A DNA stretch of 64,000 nucleotides, taken from positions 1-64,000 of IMG/VR virus record IMGVR_UViG_3300048583_000366, one strand, 5' to 3'. Every line of letters begins with the position of its first letter. The stretch's first letter is position 1. A program made the translations under genes and the position numbers. Shown here in pieces: positions 7,663 through 15,720 of the stretch. The notes under the pieces are model-generated. The model saw only the letters and a program-made list of their open reading frames with translations. It had not been told where the DNA came from and did not search any database. Origin of the DNA: a virus.

Positions 7663-7863
7663 CTAGTTATTTGGTGTAGATTTTTTTATTACTTCTTGAC
7701 AATATGATATTGCATCAATCCCCATATCATACAACATCATTATATCTGCATCTGAAATTCTATAGTCTATCTTATTTCTTGCTCTTTTTAAATACTCGAA
7801 TTGAAGTTCTTGTCTTTTTATAAAGTAAAAAAATTCATTATCTGTAAAATTCTTTATTGGCAT
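7663..7863 (-). CDS. Hypothetical protein (66 aa)
   Basis: This 66-residue, mostly helical protein ends four bases from the upstream thymidylate synthase stop. It is rich in Tyr and Asp and has no visible motif. Its co-transcription with thymidylate synthase is inferred from spacing. Confidence 0.6.
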   Translation of the reverse strand: MPIKNFTDNEFFYFIKRQELQFEYLKRARNKIDYRISDADIMMLYDMGIDAISYCQEVIKKSTPNN

Positions 7864-7867
7864 ATTA

Positions 7868-9007
7868 TCAATTATTCAATTTAGCTTTTATGCTGTCATG
7901 GGATTGATAATTCTCTACTTCAAAATCACTTATGCTGATAGTTTTTATTATAGAGTCAAAGTTATCTCCATAAGTACCTGGGCCCATTCCGCATCCATCA
8001 TTAGTTCCTGGATACCAAAACTCAGAATTAATGTATAACTTAGGTAAATCAAAAGAAGATCTGTTCATCTGTTCTGTAGCCTGTTCAATATGATTAAGAT
8101 AAAGATGAGTATCACCTAAATTACCTATAAGCTCTTCAGGAACCATATTAACTATTTCTCCTAGTATTTCCAATAGAAGTCCATAAGATGCTATATTAAA
8201 TGGTAAACCAAGAAATGTATCTACTGATCTTTGATTCCACATTAATGAGATTGCTCGTTTAGGAGTAGATTCCTTATACACTTCTTCAGTTATATAAAAA
8301 TTTTCCATCTCTACATTAGTATTTTTCATAACCCATTGAACTTGTTCTTCCCAAGTCAATTCTCTAGTATAAATTTGAAATCCGTAATGACATGGAGGAA
8401 GAACCATTTTATCTATTTCTGCTACATTCCAGGCATTAACCATTAATCTTCTACTATCAGGATTTTTCTTTAAATCATTGATTAGGTTTTGGATTTGATC
8501 TATTTCCTCTACTTCCACTCCCTGAACAATATGATTATAATCTACTAGAGGGCTTATTTTTCCTGTCCACCTACGCCAACCTGCCCCATAAATAGGTCCA
8601 AGATCTCCCCACTTATCTGCAAAATCAGCATTATTTTTTATTTTATCAACGAACATTGCTTGAGTCATTAAGTCATCCTCAAAATAAGGAGGATTTGAAA
8701 ATGGTGGGTTTTCTTTTAGCCACTCTTTCTCATAATTTTTATAAGCATCACCATCCCAAATATGACAATCATTATCGATAAGATACTTAATATTAGTGTC
8801 GCCTCTAAGAAACCAAAGTAACTCGGTTACAATACCTTTAAAGTACATTTTCTTAGTAGTGATAAGTGGGAATCCATTTTTCATGTTATGGCGAATCTGT
8901 CTGCCAAAAATGGATTTAGTTCCTACTCCGGTTCTATCTTTCTTTTCTATTCCGAAGTGGATAATGTCGTGCAGTAGTTCTGAGTATTCCAGGTCTAGTG
9001 AATTCAT
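7868..9007 (-). CDS. thyA: Thymidylate synthase
   Basis: The enzyme makes dTMP from dUMP using methylene-tetrahydrofolate. ThyA blocks are clear: DRTGVGTKSIFG near residue 23, GELLWFLRG-like TELLWFLRGDTN near 62, GPIYGAGWR near 137, the catalytic Cys in LPPCHYGFQ near 205, LMWNQRSVDTFLGLPFNIASY near 255 and GDTHLYLNH near 302. At 379 residues it is about 110 longer than E. coli ThyA, with two insertions, one before the GPIYG block and one after the catalytic Cys. It overlaps the upstream gene by 4 bp (ATGA). Together with dNMP kinase and RNR it supplies dTTP. Confidence 0.95.
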   Translation of the reverse strand: MNSLDLEYSELLHDIIHFGIEKKDRTGVGTKSIFGRQIRHNMKNGFPLITTKKMYFKGIVTELLWFLRGDTNIKYLIDNDCHIWDGDAYKNYEKEWLKENPPFSNPPYFEDDLMTQAMFVDKIKNNADFADKWGDLGPIYGAGWRRWTGKISPLVDYNHIVQGVEVEEIDQIQNLINDLKKNPDSRRLMVNAWNVAEIDKMVLPPCHYGFQIYTRELTWEEQVQWVMKNTNVEMENFYITEEVYKESTPKRAISLMWNQRSVDTFLGLPFNIASYGLLLEILGEIVNMVPEELIGNLGDTHLYLNHIEQATEQMNRSSFDLPKLYINSEFWYPGTNDGCGMGPGTYGDNFDSIIKTISISDFEVENYQSHDSIKAKLNN

Positions 9008-9474
9008 ACTATTTTATTTGTTTCTTTGTAATTATTAAGTTGTGATAATGTCTCTGCCATTACACTCATGCAGTAATCAAATTCTTTTGAATTTATAAGT
9101 AATAATTTATCTAAAAGTTCTAAGGTTGACAGTTTCTCAAAAGCTGAAACAATGTCTTTAGAAACTTCCTCCCTGGTATACGGTTCCATACCACCATCTA
9201 TATCATCATTCATTGTGTCATCATTATCATCAATTACTTTAGCTACCGTAATTTGATAAAATTTTTCTTCATCAAAACCAAGTGTCATAAATTTAAAATT
9301 AACTTTTTTATCTTCGTCTTCATCTTTGTACAAGGCCTGATCAGATTCTTGTATTAAAGTTGTTTCCCAATGAGTCCCATGAGCAAATGAATGTAGATCA
9401 CTCCACTTAACAGCCCAACCTTTATCTGTTTTATGTAAAAACCCAGTTCGTAATAATTCCTTTTTTGTACTCAT
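9004..9474 (-). CDS. Hypothetical acidic protein (156 aa)
   Basis: The 156-residue protein has two strongly acidic stretches (around residues 49-56 and 76-90) and a helical C-terminus. Its stop overlaps the thymidylate synthase start in an ATGA junction, so translation is probably coupled. No domain is recognised. Confidence 0.65.
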   Translation of the reverse strand: MSTKKELLRTGFLHKTDKGWAVKWSDLHSFAHGTHWETTLIQESDQALYKDEDEDKKVNFKFMTLGFDEEKFYQITVAKVIDDNDDTMNDDIDGGMEPYTREEVSKDIVSAFEKLSTLELLDKLLLINSKEFDYCMSVMAETLSQLNNYKETNKIV

Positions 9475-9486
9475 TGTATGCAGTAT

Positions 9487-9717
9487 TCACAGTCCCTCAA
9501 ATTTTTCGGGATTTAATTTCATATCTTCTAGTACTTTTGGAAAGTAAGTTTCCATCAATTGTTGTTGAGTTATACTCCAACCTGGAGGAGGATAATCTTC
9601 CGTATCTTCAAAGTAAGTGTATCTTATCATGCCTCTCATATTAGGCCCTGCATCTACAACTCTACCATCATCCATCGTAACTTTAAATTCTCCGTTTTCT
9701 GTGTGTGTTATGATCAT
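9487..9717 (-). CDS. Hypothetical protein (76 aa)
   Basis: A 76-residue protein beginning with a beta-hairpin-like segment (THTENGEFKVTMDDGRVVDAG). The N-terminal pattern of alternating hydrophobic residues around DDGR recurs in the small protein at 18855-19073, but length and remainder differ. Its start overlaps the preceding gene by 4 bp. Confidence 0.6.
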   Translation of the reverse strand: MIITHTENGEFKVTMDDGRVVDAGPNMRGMIRYTYFEDTEDYPPPGWSITQQQLMETYFPKVLEDMKLNPEKFEGL

Positions 9718-10073
9718 TTTACTTGATTGATATGTTCCTCCAAGTCATCTATGCACTCACCTAAAGTCTCCCAAAAATGAGCAGATAGATTAGATAAAGA
9801 CCATCCATTTTCATTTGGGGGAGCCGAATAAGTAGATAAAAACTCTCGTATTCCTTTTAAATTTTCCAGGACTACATTTAATTGGGATACACCATATTGC
9901 ATAGTTTTAATTTTATCAACATAATAATTATCTGAAGTATATCCGTACTCAATTCTTTTTTCAATGGCCTCCTCTTTGGTATTAAATGGCCCTAATATAA
10001 TTCCATTTACCTCACTGCCATGTGCTGGTACTTTTTCAAATACAGCAAACTGTTCTTTAGCTTCTATAATCAT
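9714..10073 (-). CDS. Hypothetical protein (119 aa)
   Basis: The protein has 119 residues. The first 45 (FAVFEKVP..GPFNTKEEAIEKRIEYGY) look like a small alpha/beta fold that phages often use, and the rest is helical. There is an ATGA overlap with the next gene. Function is unknown. Confidence 0.6.
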   Translation of the reverse strand: MIIEAKEQFAVFEKVPAHGSEVNGIILGPFNTKEEAIEKRIEYGYTSDNYYVDKIKTMQYGVSQLNVVLENLKGIREFLSTYSAPPNENGWSLSNLSAHFWETLGECIDDLEEHINQVK

Positions 10074-10083
10074 TTATTTTTTT

Positions 10084-10413
10084 TTAACGGATTTTATCTA
10101 ATAGACGGTTAAACATGATAATAGCTTCTTCTCTGGCAGAGTCAAACTGATCACCCTCACATCTTTCCACGGAATTTACCATGAAGCTAATAGACTCTTC
10201 AGGAGACATGTTTATGTTTGTCCACTTACATTCCTCATTCTCATTAAAAAATGATATCAAAACATAATCATACTCCTTATAATACAAACAGGCTGTAATG
10301 AACCAGTACTTTCCATCTAAAGCAGGATACCTGGAATCTTTAAAGTAAACTATCTGATGATATAAATTCTTATCTAATGATTGTTGCAAATACTGAAAAG
10401 GATCTTCACTCAT
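10084..10413 (-). CDS. Hypothetical protein (109 aa)
   Basis: A 109-residue protein, acidic and rich in aromatic residues, with no recognised domain. It overlaps the upstream 74-aa gene by 4 bp, which supports a real start. Part of a run of small early-type genes. Confidence 0.6.
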   Translation of the reverse strand: MSEDPFQYLQQSLDKNLYHQIVYFKDSRYPALDGKYWFITACLYYKEYDYVLISFFNENEECKWTNINMSPEESISFMVNSVERCEGDQFDSAREEAIIMFNRLLDKIR

Positions 10414-10634
10414 GCGGATGGTATTTTATAGATGAACTCCTCTATTATTTCATCAGCTATAATACGTGGAGCCTTTGGTATATTCGTTAAATCAGACACT
10501 CTTCTTTCATATGCCTTTCTGCATTCTTCTTCAGTTCCAGTCATTAAAATCATAAGATCTTCAATATAATACCATATCTCTTTATTGTTGGATAGGGTTC
10601 TTCTCTTTAGAGTTAATTTTTTTTCCTTTTGCAT
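10410..10634 (-). CDS. Hypothetical protein (74 aa)
   Basis: A 74-residue protein with a basic N-terminus (MQKEKKLTLKRRTL) and an acidic centre. It is probably translationally coupled to the next gene through a 4-bp overlap. The family is not recognised. Confidence 0.6.
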   Translation of the reverse strand: MQKEKKLTLKRRTLSNNKEIWYYIEDLMILMTGTEEECRKAYERRVSDLTNIPKAPRIIADEIIEEFIYKIPSA

Positions 10635-10643
10635 ACACTAATT

Positions 10644-10829
10644 TTAACTTAGAAAAAAAGAAAAGGCTTCTTTTATAATTGTGAGATTTACTTCATGCAG
10701 TATTAACCACTTCAACCAAACCAGGGGAGCGAATAAAAAGTCTATTACTGCCCAAAATATACTGTTGTGAATTCTATATCCTATAGTTGCTGTAGCAACA
10801 GAGAATATTATATAAATTAATCTTTCCAT
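10644..10829 (-). CDS. Small membrane protein (61 aa)
   Basis: This protein is almost wholly hydrophobic, with one or two transmembrane helices (about residues 3-21 and 26-46). It has tight spacing on both sides. Small phage membrane proteins of this sort often act on the host envelope or in superinfection exclusion, but nothing specific supports that here. Confidence 0.5.
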   Translation of the reverse strand: MERLIYIIFSVATATIGYRIHNSIFWAVIDFLFAPLVWLKWLILHEVNLTIIKEAFSFFLS

Positions 10830-10831
10830 AA

Positions 10832-11116
10832 TTATTCTAAATTAGATTGAAATACCCACCTAGTTTTGCCATTTTTTACAGGATCTCCTTTCTTAGTTAA
10901 CATCACCCCTTTATAGGAACATTCAGGAAGACAAGACCCACAAGATTTGTTAATCCTGATTTTATCTACTCTAATTGATCCAATATGATCTTCTACAATA
11001 TCCCCTTCTTTAACTGGATTATTGGACATGGCGTAAGCAGCATAGTGCTTATTTAATTTTTTTCTGTACTCATCTGCCATTTCTTCAAGACCTTTAGCAC
11101 ACTCTTCTTTATTCAT
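10832..11116 (-). CDS. Hypothetical protein with Cys cluster (94 aa)
   Basis: The protein has 94 residues and a CGSCLPEC segment near residue 61 that could bind zinc. The N-terminal 30 residues are helical and charged. It overlaps the zinc-finger gene upstream by 4 bp. Function is unknown. Confidence 0.6.
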   Translation of the reverse strand: MNKEECAKGLEEMADEYRKKLNKHYAAYAMSNNPVKEGDIVEDHIGSIRVDKIRINKSCGSCLPECSYKGVMLTKKGDPVKNGKTRWVFQSNLE

Positions 11117-11376
11117 TGATAATTTTTTATATTATCCCTAGTCCAGGAAACTATATCTTTTGGAGGTGGTTCTACATTTTCCCCTTCTTTTATTACCCTA
11201 TCCGGTGGGGGAGGAGGTGGAGGTGCTAGTTTCTCTCCTGAGAATCTATTAGGAGGGAGCCCTGATATAGTAGAAATTATCCCAGCGCCAGAACATACCT
11301 TACAAGGACTTACCCAGTGTATAGTGTACCCTTCCCCGGTCCCATTACATATAGGACATTTTTGCCATGCATCCAT
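11113..11376 (-). CDS. DnaJ-type zinc-finger-like small protein
   Basis: Two CxxCxGxG motifs (CPICNGTG at about residue 7 and CKVCSGAG near 27) match half of a DnaJ cysteine-rich zinc domain, enough for one zinc site. A run of seven prolines follows near residue 51 and the tail is charged. There is no J domain. Such fragments are found as free zinc-binding proteins in phages; the partner is unknown. Confidence 0.65.
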   Translation of the reverse strand: MDAWQKCPICNGTGEGYTIHWVSPCKVCSGAGIISTISGLPPNRFSGEKLAPPPPPPPDRVIKEGENVEPPPKDIVSWTRDNIKNYQ

Positions 11377-11379
11377 GAT

Positions 11380-11790
11380 CTATAGTTTAAAGTCAAGTTC
11401 CTGTCCGGTAAGGAAATAATAGAAGTTTTGAAACTCATGGACATAATTGTACGGTCTGCAAGTAGTATCAGAGATGGTATACATGCCATCAAAAACCTGA
11501 ATTACTTCCCTACCATTCTCATTCTCCCACCAATCATATTCTCCTATTGAGGCTGCGTCTGCAGTAGTCTTTTTAAAGCCCATAGTTTCCAGGATATCAG
11601 AAGTTATCTCTATTGGGGATACTTGGTCTATTGAAACCACAACTTGGTTATTATCAAAAAAAACTTCTCCAGCTCCACCTATACCAAATACTTGCATAGG
11701 CATAGTAGCATCGTTGGTAATATTGCTATCTGCAATTGAGCTAGGGGCTATCTTTACCCAGTTTCCTTTTCTAAGATCTTGTAAAATCAT
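11380..11790 (-). CDS. LRxGN-family small protein, paralog 1
   Basis: The 136-residue protein opens with LRKGNWV, has an I.IT.DIL...GF block in the middle and ends with VHEFQNFYYFLTGQEL. The same skeleton occurs in three tandem genes at 14957-16058, so these four are paralogs. The family is frequent in Bacteroidota phages and prophages; its function is not known to me. A TAnnTTTG element lies 32 bases upstream. Confidence 0.65.
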   Translation of the reverse strand: MILQDLRKGNWVKIAPSSIADSNITNDATMPMQVFGIGGAGEVFFDNNQVVVSIDQVSPIEITSDILETMGFKKTTADAASIGEYDWWENENGREVIQVFDGMYTISDTTCRPYNYVHEFQNFYYFLTGQELDFKL

Positions 11791-11822
11791 TTGTAGCTAT
11801 ATTTTAAGGTTATTAAGAATTG

Positions 11823-11830
11823 CAAATATA
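11823..11830 (-). promoter_or_regulatory. Bacteroidota-type -7 element TATATTTG
   Basis: The minus strand reads TATATTTGCA, matching the Bacteroidota -7 consensus TAnnTTTG, 32 bases before the start of the paralog 1 gene. The same ten bases occur at 31511-31520. A -33 TTTG is not obvious. Confidence 0.45.
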
Positions 11831-11864
11831 ATAAATTATATCAATAAAATTTATTTTTTAAAAA

Positions 11865-12155
11865 CTATAAAACCACTTCCAGTTGCTCCGACTTAAACCA
11901 CTCATCCAGGGTGTACACACTACTCTCTATATTATCTATTTCATACTTATCCAACCATGGGCCACCCTTAAAAAGTTCCCTTTTCTTATATTCTTCAACC
12001 CCACTATATGATTTGTAAATCTCCCACTGAGTATCTTCGAACTTAGTAAGTACATCAAATATAAACTTTACTTTACTTTCGTATTCAAAGCAAAAGAATA
12101 TGTCGCATGAATAAGTACATTCATCTGTGGAGCAGTATTTATAGACTAGTTTCAC
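11865..12155 (-). CDS. Hypothetical protein (96 aa)
   Basis: A 96-residue acidic protein with several aromatic residues and four Cys in the first 25 residues (CSTDECTYSCDIFFC), which may bind a metal. No known family is recognised. It starts the segment right of a candidate promoter gap of about 75 bases. Confidence 0.6.
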   Translation of the reverse strand: MKLVYKYCSTDECTYSCDIFFCFEYESKVKFIFDVLTKFEDTQWEIYKSYSGVEEYKKRELFKGGPWLDKYEIDNIESSVYTLDEWFKSEQLEVVL

Positions 12156-12162
12156 CTTATTT

Positions 12163-12552
12163 TTATTTTGATATTAATTCAGGATTTTCGTATATATTTC
12201 CTATGACTTCCATCTGTTCCCAATTCCATAAATCTTCCCCTTCCCAACCATAAGCTTCATCATTAACCCAAAAACCTTTATCCATATATACTATATAACT
12301 TATTTTATTATACCACTTTACTATATCCCCTTCATAAATCTCCTTACCGTTTTTATCCAGTAACCCGGTGAATTGCATGAGGATGATTTTGTCCCAATCG
12401 TCTAAAGAAAAAGAAGATAACATTCTTTGGTACTCTCCGAAAACCATTACTTCTCCTAACATTGAAAATCCTCCCAAGTTAGGAAGTTCGTACCCAAGTA
12501 ACCACTGTTTATTTAAAGCATCCCAGGCCCTGAACTTTATTACCCTGTTCAT
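12163..12552 (-). CDS. YopX family protein
   Basis: The 129-residue protein has the YopX hallmarks: IKFRAWD at the N-terminus, LMQFTGLLDKNGKEIYEGDIVKW in the middle and VIGNIYENPEL at the end. YopX proteins are widespread in phages and prophages of Firmicutes and Bacteroidota; their biochemical function is unknown. The start overlaps the upstream stop by one base. Confidence 0.88.
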   Translation of the reverse strand: MNRVIKFRAWDALNKQWLLGYELPNLGGFSMLGEVMVFGEYQRMLSSFSLDDWDKIILMQFTGLLDKNGKEIYEGDIVKWYNKISYIVYMDKGFWVNDEAYGWEGEDLWNWEQMEVIGNIYENPELISK

Positions 12553-12809
12553 TATGTTTTACATGTGTTTTTGTAATACTCATCCAACTCTTCATAAGGC
12601 ACTCTAATCATTGTATGCTTTTCAAAATCCAAATATAGTAGATATACGCATTCATCATCTGCTTTTTCTATTCCGGCAAACCCATATCCCTCACAAATAA
12701 TTCCTATGAAATATCCTCTAGATAATTTTGAAGCTTCTTCTTCTATTGAGAAGTCCCAGGGCATTCCTGAGTCATACTTATAGCAATACTCTTTGCTAAA
12801 ATCTGCCAT
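12552..12809 (-). CDS. Hypothetical protein (85 aa)
   Basis: An 85-residue acidic protein. Its ATG overlaps a TAA stop (TAATG), and that stop belongs not to the frame of the annotated upstream ORF but to the frame reached by a one-base shift at an A8 run. This makes the junction informative about the upstream gene. The family is not recognised. Confidence 0.65.
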   Translation of the reverse strand: MADFSKEYCYKYDSGMPWDFSIEEEASKLSRGYFIGIICEGYGFAGIEKADDECVYLLYLDFEKHTMIRVPYEELDEYYKNTCKT

Positions 12810-13142
12810 TACTGAAGTTCTTTTAAAGTTATTGAATCTGGGGCTTTTCCATCAAGCCACCTATCATTATATTTATGTTGGATTTTTTTTACAGACACTA
12901 CACTGTCTCTCCATAACATCACAGATATCAAAGTGCTTGTGACCTAAAACCATTATTTTTTTACTACAGATGCCCCATATGTGTCTACCATATTTGCAGA
13001 AATCAAAGGTAGGAATTATTTTAATGATCTTACTAAAAAAATATTTTAGTATAATAATAGGGAGCTTATGGTGAATATAAAATAATGCTATTACAGTAGA
13101 TGCTAAAGAGACTATTATTATTTGTAGGGGACTTATCTCCAT
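12809..13142 (-). CDS. Membrane-anchored zinc-finger protein, frameshifted at an A8 run
   Basis: The zero frame gives 89 residues: a transmembrane helix at about 7-25, then a region with several Cys and His residues ending in CSVCKK and three more residues. At A8 (12883-12890) a one-base skip leads into another 24 residues (IQHKYNDRWLDGKAP...) that read as a natural continuation of the zinc finger and end in a TAA overlapping the next ATG. The full protein would be about 110 residues. The cause could be programmed +1 slippage, transcriptional slippage, a real mutation or a homopolymer sequencing error; I cannot tell which. Confidence 0.6.
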
Positions 13143-13146
13143 ATAA

Positions 13147-13383
13147 TTATTTTACAACGCATACAATATCTTCATAATACTTTCCAAGAATACCATGATC
13201 TTTTACCTTATCTAGGGACATATATTTCAATCCTGAATCTCCATATGCATCCTGATAAATAACCATAACCCCTTTTCCTAAATCTGTAAGATAGCAGCTG
13301 ATGATAGTGTATACAGTATCTTCTGCAGATATAACAAAACAATTAGTTACTTTAGCACTGGTGCTTACTAAATTTTCGTTCAT
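13147..13383 (-). CDS. Hypothetical protein (78 aa)
   Basis: A 78-residue, probably beta-rich protein with a segment DLGKGVMVIYQDAYGDSGLKYMSLDKV. No family is recognised. The 4-bp overlap with the upstream gene supports the start. Confidence 0.6.
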   Translation of the reverse strand: MNENLVSTSAKVTNCFVISAEDTVYTIISCYLTDLGKGVMVIYQDAYGDSGLKYMSLDKVKDHGILGKYYEDIVCVVK

Positions 13384-13583
13384 TTTAAATTATTTTTTAT
13401 AAAGACATTGGAATCCTCATTATTAGCATCTACCCATGCCTCGTAGATAACTTCTTTCATAAAGGAATAAAACCATCTTTGAGTCATTGGATCCACCTGA
13501 ATAAGTTTTAACTCTATATCAGAAATCATACTTCTCATTGTATTATAGTCTTCCGTGTTTATATCATGGTAATTTTTAGACAT
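13380..13583 (-). CDS. Hypothetical protein (67 aa)
   Basis: The frame is open further upstream, but the internal ATG (MSKNYHDINTED) is the better start because it lies 4 bases after the stop of the preceding gene, whereas the longer form would overlap it by about 86 bases. The product is helical and acidic. Function is unknown. Confidence 0.6.
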   Translation of the reverse strand: MSKNYHDINTEDYNTMRSMISDIELKLIQVDPMTQRWFYSFMKEVIYEAWVDANNEDSNVFIKNNLK

Positions 13584-13587
13584 ATAA

Positions 13588-13803
13588 TTATCTTTCTTTA
13601 TTTCTTTCATTAGCCATATAATCTGCCATCTCTCTAGTCTTATACCAATTATTAACTCCCCAGGTACCGTCACTATACTTATAGTTGGATATCTTTATTG
13701 CTATAGTCTTCTTATGGTCTAGACTAAAAACCGTTATAAATCTATAGCCCTGTTTTTTTACGTTAATACTTTTTTCTAATTTTTTAAGTTCTTCTAATTC
13801 CAT
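13588..13803 (-). CDS. Hypothetical protein (71 aa)
   Basis: A 71-residue basic protein beginning with a charged helix (MELEELKKLEKSINVKKQ) and followed by beta-like segments. No family is recognised; the context is the small-gene cluster. Confidence 0.6.
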   Translation of the reverse strand: MELEELKKLEKSINVKKQGYRFITVFSLDHKKTIAIKISNYKYSDGTWGVNNWYKTREMADYMANERNKER

Positions 13804-13812
13804 ATATTGTTT

Positions 13813-14169
13813 TTAGTATTCCGGGTTAAGAGAAACGTCATTTGTGAGAATAAGAACCATGCCCAGCAAATCAAACATTGTTCTTGTCATATTATCATGA
13901 TTAGGATCAACGGGTATCGCAAGAGCTTCTATATCTACTGCTGTTTGTCTACACTTTGCTTTGTATGCGTGATTGTGTATCCTGGATACTCCTTTAATAG
14001 GCATCCATTGTTTTTGTATTATGTTGTGCATACCAGAATAATCTCCTTCTAGTTCTAGTTCATGTTCACGTATTCCGACAATCTTTAAAGCTTCTCTATG
14101 GGAGTATACCTGTCTGTGATAGACTATATCTCCTAATTTAAAATTATGAAATGTTGATGCACTGCCCAT
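13813..14169 (-). CDS. Hypothetical protein (118 aa)
   Basis: The 118-residue protein begins with a beta-barrel-like KOW/SH3-type segment (FKLGDIVYHRQVYSHREALKIVGI), which resembles the start of the small LRxGN and YopX-type proteins nearby. It lacks their C-terminal signature. Function is unknown. Confidence 0.6.
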   Translation of the reverse strand: MGSASTFHNFKLGDIVYHRQVYSHREALKIVGIREHELELEGDYSGMHNIIQKQWMPIKGVSRIHNHAYKAKCRQTAVDIEALAIPVDPNHDNMTRTMFDLLGMVLILTNDVSLNPEY

Positions 14170-14173
14170 GTTA

Positions 14174-14512
14174 TTAAGGTTTTAGTATTTCACCAAGTAT
14201 AAAAACAAACTGGTCTTTTATTTGATCACCTCCCCATTCTGGATGATCAGATCTCCCTACTCTCCAATCATCAACCATAATAGTGAATGAAGGGCGATGC
14301 TTGCCATACCCATTTGTAAAACATATAGCATCTGGAAGATTTTTCATTTCCTCATTCCAATACCCGTTATCCTCTGGACAACCTGAACTTTCATATGCAT
14401 ACCCAAATCTTTTAATCCAGTATTCTTTAAACTCTCTGTACTCTTCTTTTTTTTCACCTGACAGAATCATATCAAACCATTTTTTCTTTAGTGTTAGGTT
14501 CAGTATTTTCAT
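14174..14512 (-). CDS. ASCH domain protein
   Basis: The N-terminus, LNLTLKKKWFDMILSGEKKEEYRE, matches the start of the ASCH fold, an RNA-binding domain related to PUA. Later ICFTNGYGKHRPSF and FVFILGEIL blocks fit. At 112 residues it is a stand-alone domain. ASCH proteins are proposed to act in RNA-linked regulation, and one family is an RNase or N4-acetylcytidine hydrolase. The exact role here is unknown. Confidence 0.75.
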   Translation of the reverse strand: MKILNLTLKKKWFDMILSGEKKEEYREFKEYWIKRFGYAYESSGCPEDNGYWNEEMKNLPDAICFTNGYGKHRPSFTIMVDDWRVGRSDHPEWGGDQIKDQFVFILGEILKP

Positions 14513-14523
14513 GGTTTTAAGCT

Positions 14524-14784
14524 TTACCTATTAATAAAATCTTCATACCCAAGTCCATTTTGGATCATGAAATGAAGCTTCCTATTTTCTTCTTTCACCT
14601 CCGCTATCTCTTTGTCCTTAGCGGCAAGTTCAGCCCTAAACGATTCATTTGTTTTACCATATTCATTTATCATTTTTGCTTCACTAATAGCAACTGCTTC
14701 TTCCATTGCTTTTAGTGCAGCATCTTCGTATATCAAGTTACTTGCATGGGTTTTGTACTTGTCTAGTATTTCTTTATGTGTCAT
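14524..14784 (-). CDS. Hypothetical coiled-coil protein (86 aa)
   Basis: An 86-residue, strongly helical protein with heptad-like AALKAMEEAVAISEAKM and KEIAEVKEENRKLH segments. It is likely an oligomer. No family is recognised. Confidence 0.6.
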   Translation of the reverse strand: MTHKEILDKYKTHASNLIYEDAALKAMEEAVAISEAKMINEYGKTNESFRAELAAKDKEIAEVKEENRKLHFMIQNGLGYEDFINR

Positions 14785-14786
14785 AG

Positions 14787-14960
14787 TTAATTACTTAAGT
14801 ATTCTATGTACCAACCAAAAATTTTAAATGGTTTTTTATATCCATATCTTATGGAAAATCTTTGCTGCTGGTGGATGCATAATCTCTTATTGTTGATACC
14901 GAATGTGCAAAGTCCGTTTGATTTTTGGAACCACAATTTCAGTGTATATAACCTGGTCAT
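14787..14960 (-). CDS. Small basic protein (57 aa)
   Basis: This 57-codon frame starts at an ATG that overlaps the TGA of paralog 2 (ATGA) and ends 2 bases before the coiled-coil gene, so it fills a gap exactly. The product is very basic and aromatic (begins MTRLYTLKLWFQK). Spacing and overlap make it a credible gene despite its size. Nucleic-acid binding is conceivable from charge only. Confidence 0.6.
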   Translation of the reverse strand: MTRLYTLKLWFQKSNGLCTFGINNKRLCIHQQQRFSIRYGYKKPFKIFGWYIEYLSN

Positions 14961-15349
14961 AGTTGTATATTTAGTTCCACTCCTGTGAGAGATTGATATA
15001 TATTTTGAAGTTGATGAACATACTCTATATGGCTATTTAGATACCCATATAACTTTAGAACACCTCCTCTTGCAGTTGATATATTTCCTCTAAATGTAAT
15101 ACCGTCTTTGTGCCATATATCTAAACCTTGCCACATGTCTGCCCCACTAATGCCACATCTCCGATACTTAAATTCACATTTCTGTAATATTTCCGGAGTA
15201 ATGGGTATAGGGTGAATGTTAATTTGCTCTGGTAATAATCCTTCACATAGATCATAGATATCCTTAGACATTATCCTGTGTGGTTGTGGAAGAGTCATAC
15301 CAGTATCTAATAACACCCAGCTGCCTATTCTTAGTTCACTTATATTCAT
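14957..15349 (-). CDS. LRxGN-family small protein, paralog 2
   Basis: The 130-residue protein opens ISELRIGSWV, carries HPIPITPEILQKCEF and ends VHQLQNIYQSLTGVELNIQL. It is one of three tandem paralogs joined by ATGA overlaps, plus a fourth at 11380-11790. Conserved ends and variable middles suggest recent local duplication with divergence of the central region. Function is unknown. Confidence 0.7.
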   Translation of the reverse strand: MNISELRIGSWVLLDTGMTLPQPHRIMSKDIYDLCEGLLPEQINIHPIPITPEILQKCEFKYRRCGISGADMWQGLDIWHKDGITFRGNISTARGGVLKLYGYLNSHIEYVHQLQNIYQSLTGVELNIQL

Positions 15350-15720
15350 AACTGTATATTTAATTCTTCCCCGGTTAATGCGTATACTAAGTTTTGGAGT
15401 TGGTGTAGATGTTTTACTTGTACGAAATAGCTGTAAAAGTCATCATCAACTTGATTATACCAACCAATAAAGTCCTCTTTAATACCAACCTTAAAACTCC
15501 CAACTCTGTATATATCATGCTTTGGTGAATTCCAGTTACCTGCGTCATCATCCTTCTCAAAACCACACTTCGTTAAAATTTCCAGTGTGAGTGGGATGGG
15601 TTGTATATAATCATCTTCGTACTCTTTTTCCTCGATTGACACAAGTAACTTAGCGTGTACTACAATTTCCCTGCCCCTAAAAAATACCAAGTTCCCTACT
15701 CGTAACTCATTTGCTTTCAT
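15346..15720 (-). CDS. LRxGN-family small protein, paralog 3
   Basis: The 124-residue protein has NELRVGNLV at the start, IQPIPLTLEILTKCGF in the middle and LHQLQNLVYALTGEELNIQL at the end. The last seven residues or so are identical to paralog 2. It is coupled by 4-bp overlaps on both sides. Confidence 0.7.
   Translation of the reverse strand: MKANELRVGNLVFFRGREIVVHAKLLVSIEEKEYEDDYIQPIPLTLEILTKCGFEKDDDAGNWNSPKHDIYRVGSFKVGIKEDFIGWYNQVDDDFYSYFVQVKHLHQLQNLVYALTGEELNIQL

Noticed and set aside
13584-13673. Upstream extension of the gene at 13380-13583
   Set aside because: It would overlap the preceding gene by about 86 bases; the internal ATG 4 bases after that stop is the better start.
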